A stretch of 64,000 nucleotides of DNA from Verrucomicrobiota bacterium (GCA_023443455.1 JAEZUE010000054.1:24643-88642), one strand, 5' to 3'. Counted from the first letter of the stretch, positions 11,701 through 20,519 are shown. Numbers and translations are program-made. The notes: generated from the letters alone by a model not told the origin.

Positions 11701-12175
11701 GATCTACTCCGGCCACGCGAAACTGAAGTTCACGCGCCCGGCCGTCTCCGCGGTCATCCACACCCTCGACCGCGCCGCCGCCGAGGCCACCGACTGCAAC
11801 CGCGGCACCTGGCATCTCGCGCCGGGCGAGCTCTCCATCGCCTTCCTCACCGACGACGCCCTCGCCCGCCTCCACGCCGACTTCATGGACGACCCGTCGA
11901 CCACCGACGTGATCACCTTCCCCGGCGAGGGCGCCCACGGCCTGGCCGGCGAGATCTGCGTCTCGGTCGACACCGCCCGCACCTACGCCGCCAAGCACGA
12001 CCGCCCGTTCGCCGAGGAGCTCGCGTTGTATCTCGTGCACGGATATCTGCACCTCGCCGGCTACGACGACCTCGCGCCGCTCACCCGCCGCCAGATGCGC
12101 GCCGCCGAGCGCAACGCGATGTCGGTGCTGCGCACCGCCAAGAAGCTGCCCGAGTTCTCGCTCAGGTCCCCGTAG
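11672..12175 (+). CDS. ybeY: Endoribonuclease / rRNA maturation factor YbeY
   Basis: Metal-dependent RNase involved in 16S rRNA 3'-end maturation and ribosome quality control. The 167-residue protein has the family segment DDPSTTDVITFPGE (about 74-87) and the metal motif HGYLHLAGYDD. The first two His ligands are His123 and His127, but the position of the third His (motif HGxLHLxGxDH) is Asp133. Asp can coordinate a metal, so activity may persist. The start at 11672 lies inside the 3' end of the HDIG gene, consistent with translational coupling. The order HDIG-ybeY matches the common bacterial arrangement and supports the call despite the substitution. Confidence 0.88.
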   Translation: MPAKNSRPVKIYSGHAKLKFTRPAVSAVIHTLDRAAAEATDCNRGTWHLAPGELSIAFLTDDALARLHADFMDDPSTTDVITFPGEGAHGLAGEICVSVDTARTYAAKHDRPFAEELALYLVHGYLHLAGYDDLAPLTRRQMRAAERNAMSVLRTAKKLPEFSLRSP

Positions 12176-12246
12176 GCCGCCGCGGCGAACTGGCCATGCG
12201 GCCCGGGCAACGCCCCGGCCGCCAACGGCACCACCTACGCCACCGA

Positions 12247-13871
12247 CTACCGAGCGGGCAATTCCCGCGCCGCCCGCTCGACCTCGCGGTACTGGGCCCG
12301 GAAATGCTCGGCCAATTCCTTCGACAGCCGCATCTCCTCGGCCTTGTCGGGTGACGACAGGCGCCGGTGGATCTCCCCGATCGCCCGGTCGTAGTCCACC
12401 GCCGACAGATCGCCGAGGCGCATCACCAGATGCTCCGGGCACCCCCGATCGACCACCACCCGCCAGGCCGACTGCAGCTCGGCATGCGAATCCTGCCCGA
12501 CCGCCCGGATGACGAAGGCGAGCTCGCGGAAGAGCCGACCGGTCCACTGCGGCCGATACACGAGAGGCTCGGCACCGCCGTACGGATCCGACTCCGGATC
12601 CGACGCCTGCCGCCGCGCCCCGGCATCGGCGTAGTAGTCGCGCCGGATCGGCAGGCGCCGCAGCGCAAAATGCCCCGGGCCGCCGGGCGTGCCCACGCGC
12701 TGGTTCCACAGCCGCTGGCCATCCATGGAGAGCAGGTATTCGATGAAATCGCACGCGAGTTCCCGGTGCGGCGCGCCGCGGAGCAACGCGACCGGATCCG
12801 CCGTGAACGCGGAGCCGCCGATCGGCTCGACGAAGCGCACGCGCGATTCTCCCTCGCGCCGCGCCATCGCCTCCTCGGCGTAACGTCCGTAGAAATCGAT
12901 GCACACGCCGACCGCCGCATCGCCCTGCCCCACGTCGATCGGCGGCTTCTGCGAGCTGTCGGTGAAATACCGCGCGTTGGCCGCGGCGAGCTGGAGCACC
13001 CGCAGCCCTTCGATCCAGCCTTCGCGCACCGCGCGCGCCTCGCGTTTCGCGGCGTCCGGCTCGAGCTCCGCGAGCGCCTCCCAACGCCGCTGCATCTGCT
13101 GCTGCACCACCATCTCGTAGGCGGCCGCCACCGAAGCGCTGCGCGTCGGGTCGGCCATCGCCACCTCGCCGAGCAGCTCCGGCCGCGTCAGGTCGCTCCA
13201 ACGTTCCACACGATCGACACCGAGCCGCTCCAGCGCGTCCCGGTTCGCCAGCAGGCCGAACGAGGAGAGCACCGTGCCGTACCAGCGGCCCTCGGGATCC
13301 TGCAGCTCGACCCCGGCCCAGCGCTGCGGCAGCACCGCCTCGTCGAACCACTCCGGATGCCGCCGACGTATCCCGGCATCCACGGTGCGGCCGGCCCGCG
13401 CCTCGCGCGCATGCTCGTAGTTGCCGCCGCCAAAAAACACGTCGAGCCCGACCCCCACGGCCGAGGCGAGGAACGCCCGCCGCGCCGCCTGCATCGGAGC
13501 GTCGTCGGCCGGGTCGGCGGGCAACACGACCGCCGGGTCCATCGCCGCCTCGCCGAGCGCGGGATCCCAGCCGCCCCCGCGGATCCGCCGCCACTCCTGC
13601 TCGAAGGCGCCGCGTAACCCGCCTTCAGATACCGCACGGTCTCGCTCGCCCCGCCGATGACGCGCCAGTCGATGCGCACCGTGCGCCCGGTGCGCCCGAG
13701 GTACCACCGCGCGAAACCCGCGCCGAACTCGTGCCGGATCGCCTCGTTGTGCGGCGTCACCACGACCAAAGTACGCTCCGCCGCCTCGGCCCGCCGGGGC
13801 GGGCGCAGCAGGAACGGCGCGGCCACCAGCACCGCCAACGCGCCGAGCACAAGGTTCCGGGTCCAGGTCAT
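12247..13871 (-). pseudogene. ABC transporter substrate-binding protein, frameshifted
   Basis: Reads as an exported binding protein of the iron/spermidine type. A signal peptide (MTWTRNLVLGALAVLVAAPFLL...) is followed by TLVVVTPHNEAIRHEFGAGFARW and ...GGASETVRYLKAGY in one frame. The remaining ~455 residues, from RGAFEQEWRRIRGGGWD to the end, lie in another frame. Adding one C between 13613 and 13614 (TAC|GCGGC to TACCGCGGC) joins the frames without loss and restores a normal ~540-residue protein. The damage is thus a one-base deletion, either real or a sequencing error. Later motifs include YGTVLSSFGLLANRDAL and FIEYLLSMDGQRLWNQRVGTPGGPG. The gene lies 25 nt after its ABC ATPase. The substrate is unknown; Fe3+ or an organic cation are the usual ones for such pairs. 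Confidence 0.8.
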
Positions 13872-13896
13872 GCGTCCGCGGTTCCCCTACACCCGT

Positions 13897-14967
13897 TCAC
13901 GGCGCCACCACCACCACGTCCTCGGGATCGACGGTCGCCCAGACTTCGCCCTGCGCGGCGGCGCCGACAAAACGCGGATTGAGCTCGTGCACCTGCAGGG
14001 TGTGTTCGCCCGATACGAGGCGATGCTGGGCGATCTCCCCGAGGTAGAAGCTCTCCGCAATGCGCCCGCGCACCGCGTTGCCCGGAGGTTCCTGCCGCGC
14101 GAGCCGCCAACACTCCGGGCGCACGGAGACCGCCACCGGCTCGCCCCGCCGCGGCGGCGCGGACGCGTTGCCCGCGACGGCATGGAACCGGCACACGCCG
14201 GTGTCGACCACGAGCTGCCCGCCCTCGACCCCGACGACGCGACCGGGGAGAAGATTGGTCTCGCCGATGAAACGCGCCACCGCGGCGGTGTGCGGGCGCG
14301 CATAGACCTCGCGCGGCGAGCCGACCTGGAGGATCCGGCCCGCATCCATCACCGCCATACGATCGGCGATCGACAGCGCCTCGCGCTGGTCGTGCGTCAC
14401 GTGCACGGTCGTGAGCCGATGGTCCTTGCAGACCCGGCGGATCTCGCCGCGCATCTCGGTGCGTAGGCGCGCGTCGAGGTTGGAGAGCGGTTCGTCGAGC
14501 AGCAGGCACCGGGGGCGCACGACCAGCGCCCGGGCCAGGGCGACGCGTTGCTGCTGCCCGCCGGACAACTGGTTGGGCTTGCGCGCGCCCAACGAGCCGA
14601 GCTGCACCGCCTCCAGCGCCTGCGCGACCCGCTCGGCAACCTCGGGCGCCGCGACCCGCCGCTCCTCGAGCCCGAAGGCGACGTTTTCCGCCACCGTCAT
14701 GTGCGGCCACAACGCGTAGCTCTGGAAGACCATGCCCGTGTTGCGCTCGTGCGGCGCGAGCCGGGTGACATCCGTCTCGCCGAAGCGAATCGTGCCGGCA
14801 TCGGGGTGCTCGAAGCCCGCGAGGCAGCGCAGCAGCGTCGTCTTCCCGCAGCCGCTCGGGCCGAGCAGGAAGAAGAGTTCGCCCGGCCGGATTTCCAGAT
14901 CGAGCGAGTCGAGCGCCACGACCGAGCGGAAGCGTTTGCTGACCTGCTGGATACCGATGGGAATCAT
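13897..14967 (-). CDS. ABC transporter ATP-binding protein (FbpC/PotA type)
   Basis: Energises import of a solute captured by a periplasmic binding protein. The 356-residue protein has Walker A GPSGCGKTT, the Q-loop in NTGMVFQSYALWPHMTV, the LSGGQQQRVALARAL signature, Walker B CLLLDEP, the D-loop SNLDARLR and the switch His in TVHVTHDQ. A TOBE-like C-terminal domain follows (about 245-350). This layout is that of Fe3+, spermidine or phosphonate importers. The start at 14967 (MIPIGIQQVSKRF) places the first strand at the usual distance. The binding protein follows on the same strand, but no permease gene is beside either one, so the membrane part must be encoded elsewhere or has been lost. Confidence 0.9.
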   Translation of the reverse strand: MIPIGIQQVSKRFRSVVALDSLDLEIRPGELFFLLGPSGCGKTTLLRCLAGFEHPDAGTIRFGETDVTRLAPHERNTGMVFQSYALWPHMTVAENVAFGLEERRVAAPEVAERVAQALEAVQLGSLGARKPNQLSGGQQQRVALARALVVRPRCLLLDEPLSNLDARLRTEMRGEIRRVCKDHRLTTVHVTHDQREALSIADRMAVMDAGRILQVGSPREVYARPHTAAVARFIGETNLLPGRVVGVEGGQLVVDTGVCRFHAVAGNASAPPRRGEPVAVSVRPECWRLARQEPPGNAVRGRIAESFYLGEIAQHRLVSGEHTLQVHELNPRFVGAAAQGEVWATVDPEDVVVVAP

Positions 14968-15135
14968 GGCGATGGACGTCGGGGCGAACGCAACGGCCGG
15001 CACCGCCCCGAGTCAAGGCGCGGCACCGGGCCGGGGCTCGACGACAGCCATCCCCCGGCGTGAAACGCTCCGCCGGAATTTCACGGGAAGCATGTTGCCT
15101 GCGGTTCGCGCACTCCCCTAGCCTCGAACCTCGCC

Positions 15136-15717
15136 ATGGCCTCCCCTCGCACCAAATTGATTCCCGCGCATCAGGATCTCGCCGAAATTCTCGTCTCGGA
15201 GACACAGATCCGACGACGGCTCGGCGTGCTGGCCAACCAGATCGACAAGACCTACGCGGGCCAGGAGGTCACCGTGATCGCGATCATCAACGGCGCGCTC
15301 CTTTTCACCGCCGATCTGCTCCGCCAGATCAGCCGTCCGGTGCGGCTCGACTGCGTGCGCGTCTCGAGCTACCGCAACGCCACCAGCCCGGTCACCGCGC
15401 CCGAGCTGCGCAGCACGCTCACGCTCGACATCGAGAACCGGCACGTGCTGCTCATCGACGACATTCTCGACACCGGCAAAACCCTCTCGATGGTCGTGAA
15501 CCTCATCGAGGGCATGAAGCCGGCCTCCGTCCGCACCTGCGTGCTGCTCGACAAACGCGGCCGCCGCGAGGTGCCCTGCGAGGCCGATTTCGTCGGCTTC
15601 GAGATTCCCGACCGCTTCGTGGTGGGCTACGGCCTCGATTTCGCCGAACGCTACCGCAACCTGCCCTGTATCGGTGTTCTGAAGCCCGAGCTGCAGAACC
15701 CGCCGGAGTGGGCGTAG
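15136..15717 (+). CDS. hpt: Hypoxanthine phosphoribosyltransferase
   Basis: Purine salvage: converts hypoxanthine (and often guanine) plus PRPP to IMP or GMP. The 193-residue cytosolic protein has the type I PRTase PRPP loop [14 protein letters not shown] (105-118), the early [16 protein letters not shown] loop (about 48-63), the flexible-loop segment [52 protein letters not shown] near the C-terminus with its purine-binding Lys, and the closing Asp-Phe pair. Length and motif spacing are normal. It is a single gene followed by a hairpin. Confidence 0.93.
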   Translation: MASPRTKLIPAHQDLAEILVSETQIRRRLGVLANQIDKTYAGQEVTVIAIINGALLFTADLLRQISRPVRLDCVRVSSYRNATSPVTAPELRSTLTLDIENRHVLLIDDILDTGKTLSMVVNLIEGMKPASVRTCVLLDKRGRREVPCEADFVGFEIPDRFVVGYGLDFAERYRNLPCIGVLKPELQNPPEWA

Positions 15718-15718
15718 C

Positions 15719-15740
15719 GCGGATCGGAAACCCGATCCGC
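15719..15740 (+). terminator. Hairpin after hpt, no T run
   Basis: A 9-bp perfect stem GCGGATCGG/CCGATCCGC with a 4-nt loop starts 2 nt after the hpt stop. No T tract follows, so it may stabilise the mRNA 3' end rather than terminate on its own. Confidence 0.5.
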
Positions 15741-15751
15741 CCCTCCCCTAC

Positions 15752-15889
15752 GTGATGATGCGGTCGAGAGGCGAGCGTCGAGGGAAGCTCGACATCGTTG
15801 GCGAGCTTCCAGCCCGAGTGCTTCGCTCGATCTCCTCGGTGATCGGCCCCTCGACGCTCGTCACTCGTCACTCGACCGAATGCTTGGCT
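15752..15889. repeat. Folded intergenic repeat, copy A
   Basis: A ~138-bp element from GATGATGCGGTCGAGAGGCG to TTGGCT. It matches copy B at 47539-47686 over most of its length (GTCGAGAGGCG, GGCGAGCTTCCAG, TGCTTCGCTCGATCTCCTC, CCTCGACGCTCGTCAC, ATGCTTGGCT). Its ends carry CGAGCGTCGAG and CTCGACGCTCG, a perfect 11-bp inverted repeat, so the element can fold into one long stem. It fills the space between the convergent hpt and amidohydrolase genes. Confidence 0.8.
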
Positions 15890-16782
15890 CAGGCCCGCTC
15901 GCGTAGGCGCAACCAGTTCCCGCCCAGCACCGCGGCGCGCTCCTCGGCGCCGAGCCCGCAGTCGCGGATCTCGCCCAGGAAGCGCGTGAAGTCCGGCTCG
16001 GTCTGGTGCTTGGGATAGAGCCGCAGCGGATAATCCGAACCGTAGAGAATCCGCTCCTCCCCTACGACCGCCGCCACGCGGCCGAAGATCTCGGGCCGGT
16101 ACAGCAGCGGCGACGCCGCTGTGTCGTAGAAGACATTGCGCAACGGCCTCGCCACGGCGCTGTTGTGTTCGAAAAACGGCAGCAGCCCGCCCCAGTGCGC
16201 GAGCACGAACACCACCTCCGGATGCCGCCGCACCAGCGCGAGCAGGTCCATGAACGGCGTCTCCACTCGCCCGGGATACGCGCGCCCGGCCGGCTCCGTC
16301 ACATGCAGATTCACCGGCCAATGCCGCGCCGCCGCGCACTCCAGCGCCATCGCCAGCACCGGGTCGTCGTAACCAAAACCTTGAGCCGGCGGACAAAGTT
16401 CGCCGAGCCCCGAGAGTCCCTCCGCGTGGCAGCGCTCCATTTCGGCACGCACACCGGCCTCGCCCGCCGCCGCATGCAGCGTGGCAAACGCCTCGAACCG
16501 GTCCGGGTGCGCACGCACGCACTCGCCGAAGAAGCGGTTCTGCTCGGCACAGGTTTCGGGATGTTCCCAATACCAGCCGAGCAGGACCGCCCGGTCCACG
16601 CCAGCCGCGTCCATGTCGCGCAACAGACGGTCCGCATTCGCCCAGCCCTGCAGGCTCGGCGCGCCATCGCCCCGCGGCCCGACCATCGCCGCCCAACGCC
16701 CCTCGCCCCGCGCCGCCGCCCAGCCCGCCGGATCCGCGATCGCGTCGTCGGGATAGAGATGCACATGGCAGTCGATGATCAT
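15889..16782 (-). CDS. Metal-dependent amidohydrolase (Amidohydro_2 type)
   Basis: A 297-residue TIM-barrel hydrolase or decarboxylase of unknown substrate. It begins MIIDCHVHLYPDD, with the HxH metal pair of the superfamily at residues 5 and 7. VNLHVTEPAGRAYPG carries the third His, VFVLAHWGGLLPFFEHN the fourth, and ILYGSDYPLRLYP the metal-binding Asp. This set fits the Amidohydro_2 branch (ACMSD/LigW-like lyases and lactonases). The start at 16782 places the HxH motif at the usual position; longer readings upstream run into a TonB remnant. It is transcribed alone and convergent with hpt; the neighbourhood says nothing about its substrate. Confidence 0.85.
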   Translation of the reverse strand: MIIDCHVHLYPDDAIADPAGWAAARGEGRWAAMVGPRGDGAPSLQGWANADRLLRDMDAAGVDRAVLLGWYWEHPETCAEQNRFFGECVRAHPDRFEAFATLHAAAGEAGVRAEMERCHAEGLSGLGELCPPAQGFGYDDPVLAMALECAAARHWPVNLHVTEPAGRAYPGRVETPFMDLLALVRRHPEVVFVLAHWGGLLPFFEHNSAVARPLRNVFYDTAASPLLYRPEIFGRVAAVVGEERILYGSDYPLRLYPKHQTEPDFTRFLGEIRDCGLGAEERAAVLGGNWLRLRERA

Positions 16783-16828
16783 GGGAACTGAAGAGTCGCG
16801 AGATGCCGGCCGGCGGCAAGCGCCGTCC

Positions 16829-16948
16829 CTATTCGCGGATCTTGAAAGGCAGGGCGATTCGCATCTTGGTCGCCACCGATTGGCCGTCCTTGGTCCCCGG
16901 CGAAAAACGCCACTGCTCGACGGCCTCAACCGCCGCCGATCGCGTCCT
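16829..16948 (-). pseudogene. Remnant of a TonB C-terminal domain
   Basis: On the minus strand a 39-codon stretch ending at a TAG (16831-16829) reads AAVEAVEQWRFSPGTKDGQ, then SVATKMRIALPFKIRE. This is the hallmark end of TonB C-terminal domains (AVEAVRKWRFxPGxKxGxPVxxxxxVPxxF). The frame upstream gives only unrelated residues (RTRS...), and no start, signal anchor or proline-rich spacer remains. It is therefore a decayed 3' end of a tonB-like gene rather than a working protein. It lies directly upstream of the amidohydrolase start on the same strand. Confidence 0.7.
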
Positions 16949-17284
16949 CCGCCTGCCTCCCACATCCCGCAAGACCGACCAACAACAACACAATCCCAGT
17001 CTACCAGAGGCGCTCGATCGGGGGTCTCATCGTGCCAACCAGTGAGGTGAAACACCCTGATTTTGGCAACGCGAGATCCCGGGGAGCTTCCCTCCGGGCG
17101 TTGAAACTCACAGATTTCCGTTGCTATTTCCCGCCGTTGCTCCCTTGTAGCGCCACTTCGTTAGAGAGACGTTAGATGACAGAACATGGTGGATCGTCAT
17201 TTGGAGCTAGGCTTCAGAGATGATTCGAAACCCGAAGTCCGGGAACAGGCTGACTCAGAGAACGGGAATCGACGAAAGAATCAT
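16949..17284. other. Non-coding stretch upstream of the RRM gene
   Basis: No gene is seen here. A CCCGGGGAG/CCCTCCGGG hairpin lies at about 17081-17101 and AT-richer sequence at about 17105-17180. The segment probably contains the promoter and 5' leader of the RNA-binding protein gene, a type of gene often controlled through its leader, but no clear promoter hexamers could be picked out. Confidence 0.45.
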
Positions 17285-17680
17285 ATGAGCAACTCCAAAC
17301 TCTACGTTGGTAACATGTCCTTCAGCACGACCGAGTCCGATCTCCGCGACGCGTTCGCGCAGTACGGCACCGTCAGCGACGTCTACGTCGCCATGGACAA
17401 GTTCACCGGCCGCGCCCGCGGTTTCGCGTTCGTCACCATGAGCACTGCCGAAGAGGCCAAGCTCGCCATCGAGAAGCTTCATGGCACCGACCTCGGCGGC
17501 CGCACCCTCACCGTCAATGAGGCCCGCCCGAAGGAAGAAGGCGGCGAGCGCCGCAGCTTCGGTGGTGGCGGCGAGCGTCGTGGCGGCTTCGGCGGCGGCG
17601 ACCGTGGCGGCCGTGGCGGCTTCGGCGGCGGCGACCGTGGTGGCCGTGGCGGCTTCGGTGGCGGCCGCGATCGCTACTGA
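17285..17680 (+). CDS. Glycine-rich RNA-recognition-motif protein
   Basis: A 131-residue single-RRM protein. RNP2 is LYVGNM (residues 5-10) and RNP1 is RGFAFVTM, the aromatic positions being those that stack on RNA bases. The domain ends near residue 80 and is followed by an Arg/Gly tail built from two near-identical repeats of GGGDRGGRGGFG, a DNA-level tandem duplication. The layout is that of cyanobacterial and verrucomicrobial cold-inducible RNA-binding proteins, presumed RNA chaperones. The start at 17285 precedes MSNSKLYVGNM, the usual family N-terminus. The gene has its own terminator 30 nt downstream. The Gly/Arg tail could promote self-association; that is inference. Confidence 0.9.
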   Translation: MSNSKLYVGNMSFSTTESDLRDAFAQYGTVSDVYVAMDKFTGRARGFAFVTMSTAEEAKLAIEKLHGTDLGGRTLTVNEARPKEEGGERRSFGGGGERRGGFGGGDRGGRGGFGGGDRGGRGGFGGGRDRY

Positions 17681-17709
17681 TCACATCGGTCTCTACGACC
17701 AACCTTTCC

Positions 17710-17741
17710 AAGGCGGACCGCTCCGGCGGCCCGCCTTTTTT
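17710..17741 (+). terminator. Rho-independent terminator of the RRM gene
   Basis: AAGGCGG (17710-17716) pairs with CCGCCTT (17731-17737) around an inner GC-rich loop that can pair further. A T run spans 17736-17741. It begins 30 nt after the stop codon. Confidence 0.85.
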
Positions 17742-17749
17742 GCGCCCCC

Positions 17750-18949
17750 CTATTCCACACCCGCCGGCGGACCGAACCATTCCACCAGACGTTCCTCGAC
17801 CATCACGCGATGGGAGAAGAGTAGAAAATGGTCAGCCCCCGGGACCACTTCCACGGTCGCATCAAGTCCGCTCGCCTTGAGCGCGACAACAGACTCCGTG
17901 ACACCGGCGGCGGACACCCGGTCATCGACCGCACCGGTGAGAAAGAGCATGCGCGCCCCTCGCCCATGATCCGCGAATTCGCGAGTAAGCACGTTCCGCG
18001 GCTCGATCACGGGTGAAATCCAAACCAAAGAGCGGAGCGGCCGGCTGCCCCCGACCACAAAACGTCCCAGGCCAAGCCCGCCGTTCGACAGTCCGACGAG
18101 GTGAAGCTGCTCTCGGTCGACCGCACAGACGCGCTGCGCCGCGCTCAGTCCGCGTTCCAACGCGATTCGAGACGCGGATCCGCGCCAATTCCCCATGCCA
18201 TTCGAAGGCGCCACGACCACGAACTTGGCTCGTTCCGCCACGCAGCACAGTATCCGGAAATACCCCTGAAGATTTCCACCGCTTCCATGAAAGAACAGGA
18301 GAACGGGTTGGGGTTTCCGAACGTCGATCCCTGCCGGGACATACACAAATACAGGAGAAGCAGACCGGTCGGCGGCACTAAAGAATAGATCGCTGAAAAC
18401 CGTGCCCATAGCCGACTGCATGCCGGCAAACTCGGGGTCCGATGCGGCATCCCGATACACTTCGGCGGTCCAGTGTTTCAGCCTGATCGATTGGGTCGTC
18501 GTGAACAACGGGTCGAGCGCCGGAACCACCGTGAACGCCACCATCAGTTGGTCCACCTCAGGCACCCAATTCCAAGGCGCCCATCTAGGTTGGTATGGAC
18601 TCCCATCATCGTTAAGGACCAATACGCGACCTCGCCCGTGTGCCACGGACTGATTCATGGGCCAGCAGAATCCGACAACCGAAACGGCCAGACCGGCAAG
18701 GGCCAACCAACCAACTCGTCTCCACCCAGTCGAGCCCCGCGCCCAGACCGAACACCAGGCCAGCACCGCGATGCCCAAAGAAAGGCCGACGGCGGCGACC
18801 AACCGACCTCGGTTGGTCACCGCTACTACAGCCAGCATTATCGATCCCAGTTCGACGACCGCGCAGAATCCCCATGCCAGCAACAGGCAGTAGAGACTGA
18901 CCGTCGACGGCTCCCCACTCGATCGGCGTGCATCAGCTCGGATCGTCAT
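17750..18949 (-). CDS. Membrane-anchored alpha/beta hydrolase
   Basis: A 399-residue protein. The N-terminal ~100 residues hold about three membrane helices (VSLYCLLLAWGFCAVVELGSIMLAVV, LVAAVGLSLGIAVLAWC, VGWLALAGLAVSVVGFCW). The rest is an alpha/beta hydrolase: oxyanion-type LLFFHGSGGN, nucleophile elbow GLSNGGLG with the presumed catalytic Ser, TGAVDDRV for the acid and GADHFLLFS for the His. This resembles esterase D / PHB-depolymerase-like enzymes; the hydrolase faces the periplasm if the helices insert as expected. Base composition is visibly less GC-rich than its neighbours, a possible sign of transfer. The start at 18949 is the last ATG before the first helix. Substrate unknown. Confidence 0.75.
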   Translation of the reverse strand: MTIRADARRSSGEPSTVSLYCLLLAWGFCAVVELGSIMLAVVAVTNRGRLVAAVGLSLGIAVLAWCSVWARGSTGWRRVGWLALAGLAVSVVGFCWPMNQSVAHGRGRVLVLNDDGSPYQPRWAPWNWVPEVDQLMVAFTVVPALDPLFTTTQSIRLKHWTAEVYRDAASDPEFAGMQSAMGTVFSDLFFSAADRSASPVFVYVPAGIDVRKPQPVLLFFHGSGGNLQGYFRILCCVAERAKFVVVAPSNGMGNWRGSASRIALERGLSAAQRVCAVDREQLHLVGLSNGGLGLGRFVVGGSRPLRSLVWISPVIEPRNVLTREFADHGRGARMLFLTGAVDDRVSAAGVTESVVALKASGLDATVEVVPGADHFLLFSHRVMVEERLVEWFGPPAGVE

Positions 18950-18962
18950 CGCCGCCCCCCCC

Positions 18963-20387
18963 CTACCCGAGCAACGCCTCGCGCAGGGCGCGCATCTTGA
19001 GTTCGGTCTCCGCCAGTTCCGCCGCCGGATCCGACCCCTCGACAATGCCCGCACCCGCATACAGCCGCGCGGCGTCGCCCTGCATCAGCGCCGAGCGGAT
19101 ACCGACCAGAAACTCGCCGTCGCCGCGGTGGTCGACCCAACCGAGCGCGCCCGCGTAGAGCCCACGTTCGAACGGCTCCAGCTCGCGCAGATGAGCCACC
19201 GCCGGCTCGCGCGGCGAGCCACCGACCGCCGGCGTCGGATGCAGCTCGCCGACGATCCGCAGCAGATCCGCGCCTTCGCCGAGCCGCGCCTCCACCGGCG
19301 TGCAGAGGTGCTGCACATTGGGCAGCTGGCGCACGCGCGGACGCCCCGCCTCGGCCGACGCCACCCCCGCCGCCTCCAGGCGACGGAGGATCGAATCGAG
19401 CACCAGCCCCTGTTCTCGCACGTCCTTGTCGCTGTGGAGGAGCCGACGGGCGAACGCCGCATCCTCGGCCGCCGTGCGACCGCGGGGTGCCGAACCGGCC
19501 AACGCCTCCGTGCGCAACACGCCCCCGGCAGCCGACACCAGTCGCTCCGGGCTCGCACCGATGAAGCTCGCCCCCGCGCCGTTGCCCGCCGAAAAAGAAT
19601 AACAATCCGGATACCGTCCGCGCAGCGAATTGAGCGCACGCAGCGGGTGAAACCGAGTCCGCGCCCGCAGGTCCCGCGCCCGCGCCAAGACGATCTTGTG
19701 GTAGCGTCCGGCCCGGATCGCCGTCACCCCGGCCGCCACATTCGCCGCATACGTCTGTGCCCCGCCCACCTCGCCCTCTTCCGACATCCCGCCCTCGAGC
19801 GCGCCGGAGAACTGCGGTGCGGTGTAGTCGAAAGCCCCGAACTTCGCGTGCGCCCGCCAGATCCGCTCGGCCGCCACGCGGATATCGGTGTCCGGCGCGA
19901 TCAGGGTGTTGGCCACGGCCACCGAGCACTCGGCCGTGCGTGCCACCTGCCAGCGCGGCACGAAAATCCGCCCGGCCGGAAACGGCGCATCGGGCGCCGT
20001 CTCGTCGGCGAAACCGAACGTCGCGAAAAACACGGGACCGCCGAACGGCACATTCACCGCGCCGACCGCGACCGTGCGCGCGAGCGTATCATGGACAAAC
20101 CCCGCCGCCCGCTCGAAGCGGCCCGGGCCCGCACACTGGCAGGCCACCACCGCCTCGGCTCCCGCAAGCGCCAGATCGGCCGACGGGCGCTCGACGTAGA
20201 AATGCAGCTCGTTGGGTTCGTAGATCGATTCGAGCACCGCGAGCGGATCGAGCCGTTCGGCCTCGACCGAGATGCTCACCAGCCGCGGCTGCCCGTCGGA
20301 CATCACCGTCGACTTCACCTCGGCGAGAAACGCCGACAGCGCTTCGAGCGAACGGTTGGCGAGCGGATCGAGCGGCAGGATCTTCAT
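18963..20387 (-). CDS. menF: Isochorismate synthase (chorismate-binding enzyme)
   Basis: Isomerises chorismate to isochorismate for menaquinone or siderophore synthesis. The 474-residue protein has the chorismate-binding domain in its second half: HKIVLARARDLRA, YSFSAGNGAGASFIGASPERLVS, LRTEALAGSAPRG, the metal-binding E in DSILRRLEAAG..., LPNVQHLCTPVEARL, GELHPTPAVGGSP, ELEPFERGLYAGALGWVD and LYAGAGIVEGSDPAAELAETELKM. The substrate is not decided by this set alone, but VLARxxDL plus the GELHPTPAVGG segment favour MenF/EntC over anthranilate or aminodeoxychorismate synthase. The start at 20387 (MKILPLDPLANRS) was preferred over 20423. No other menaquinone gene is adjacent. Confidence 0.85.
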   Translation of the reverse strand: MKILPLDPLANRSLEALSAFLAEVKSTVMSDGQPRLVSISVEAERLDPLAVLESIYEPNELHFYVERPSADLALAGAEAVVACQCAGPGRFERAAGFVHDTLARTVAVGAVNVPFGGPVFFATFGFADETAPDAPFPAGRIFVPRWQVARTAECSVAVANTLIAPDTDIRVAAERIWRAHAKFGAFDYTAPQFSGALEGGMSEEGEVGGAQTYAANVAAGVTAIRAGRYHKIVLARARDLRARTRFHPLRALNSLRGRYPDCYSFSAGNGAGASFIGASPERLVSAAGGVLRTEALAGSAPRGRTAAEDAAFARRLLHSDKDVREQGLVLDSILRRLEAAGVASAEAGRPRVRQLPNVQHLCTPVEARLGEGADLLRIVGELHPTPAVGGSPREPAVAHLRELEPFERGLYAGALGWVDHRGDGEFLVGIRSALMQGDAARLYAGAGIVEGSDPAAELAETELKMRALREALLG

Positions 20388-20519
20388 GGGTGAATCGGAG
20401 GCCGGATCGAAGACGGTGCGCACCGTTTTGGCCAGCCCGGTAATCGGGCGGCGGATTGCCCTCGCCCGGTGCGGTTCCGCCGGCTATCCCGTCGAGGCTC
20501 CGCGACCCGCCGTCACCGC

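Noticed and set aside
16949..17284. tRNA or other structured RNA in the gap before the RRM gene.
   Set aside because: A hairpin is present, but no cloverleaf, T-loop or known RNA signature could be found.
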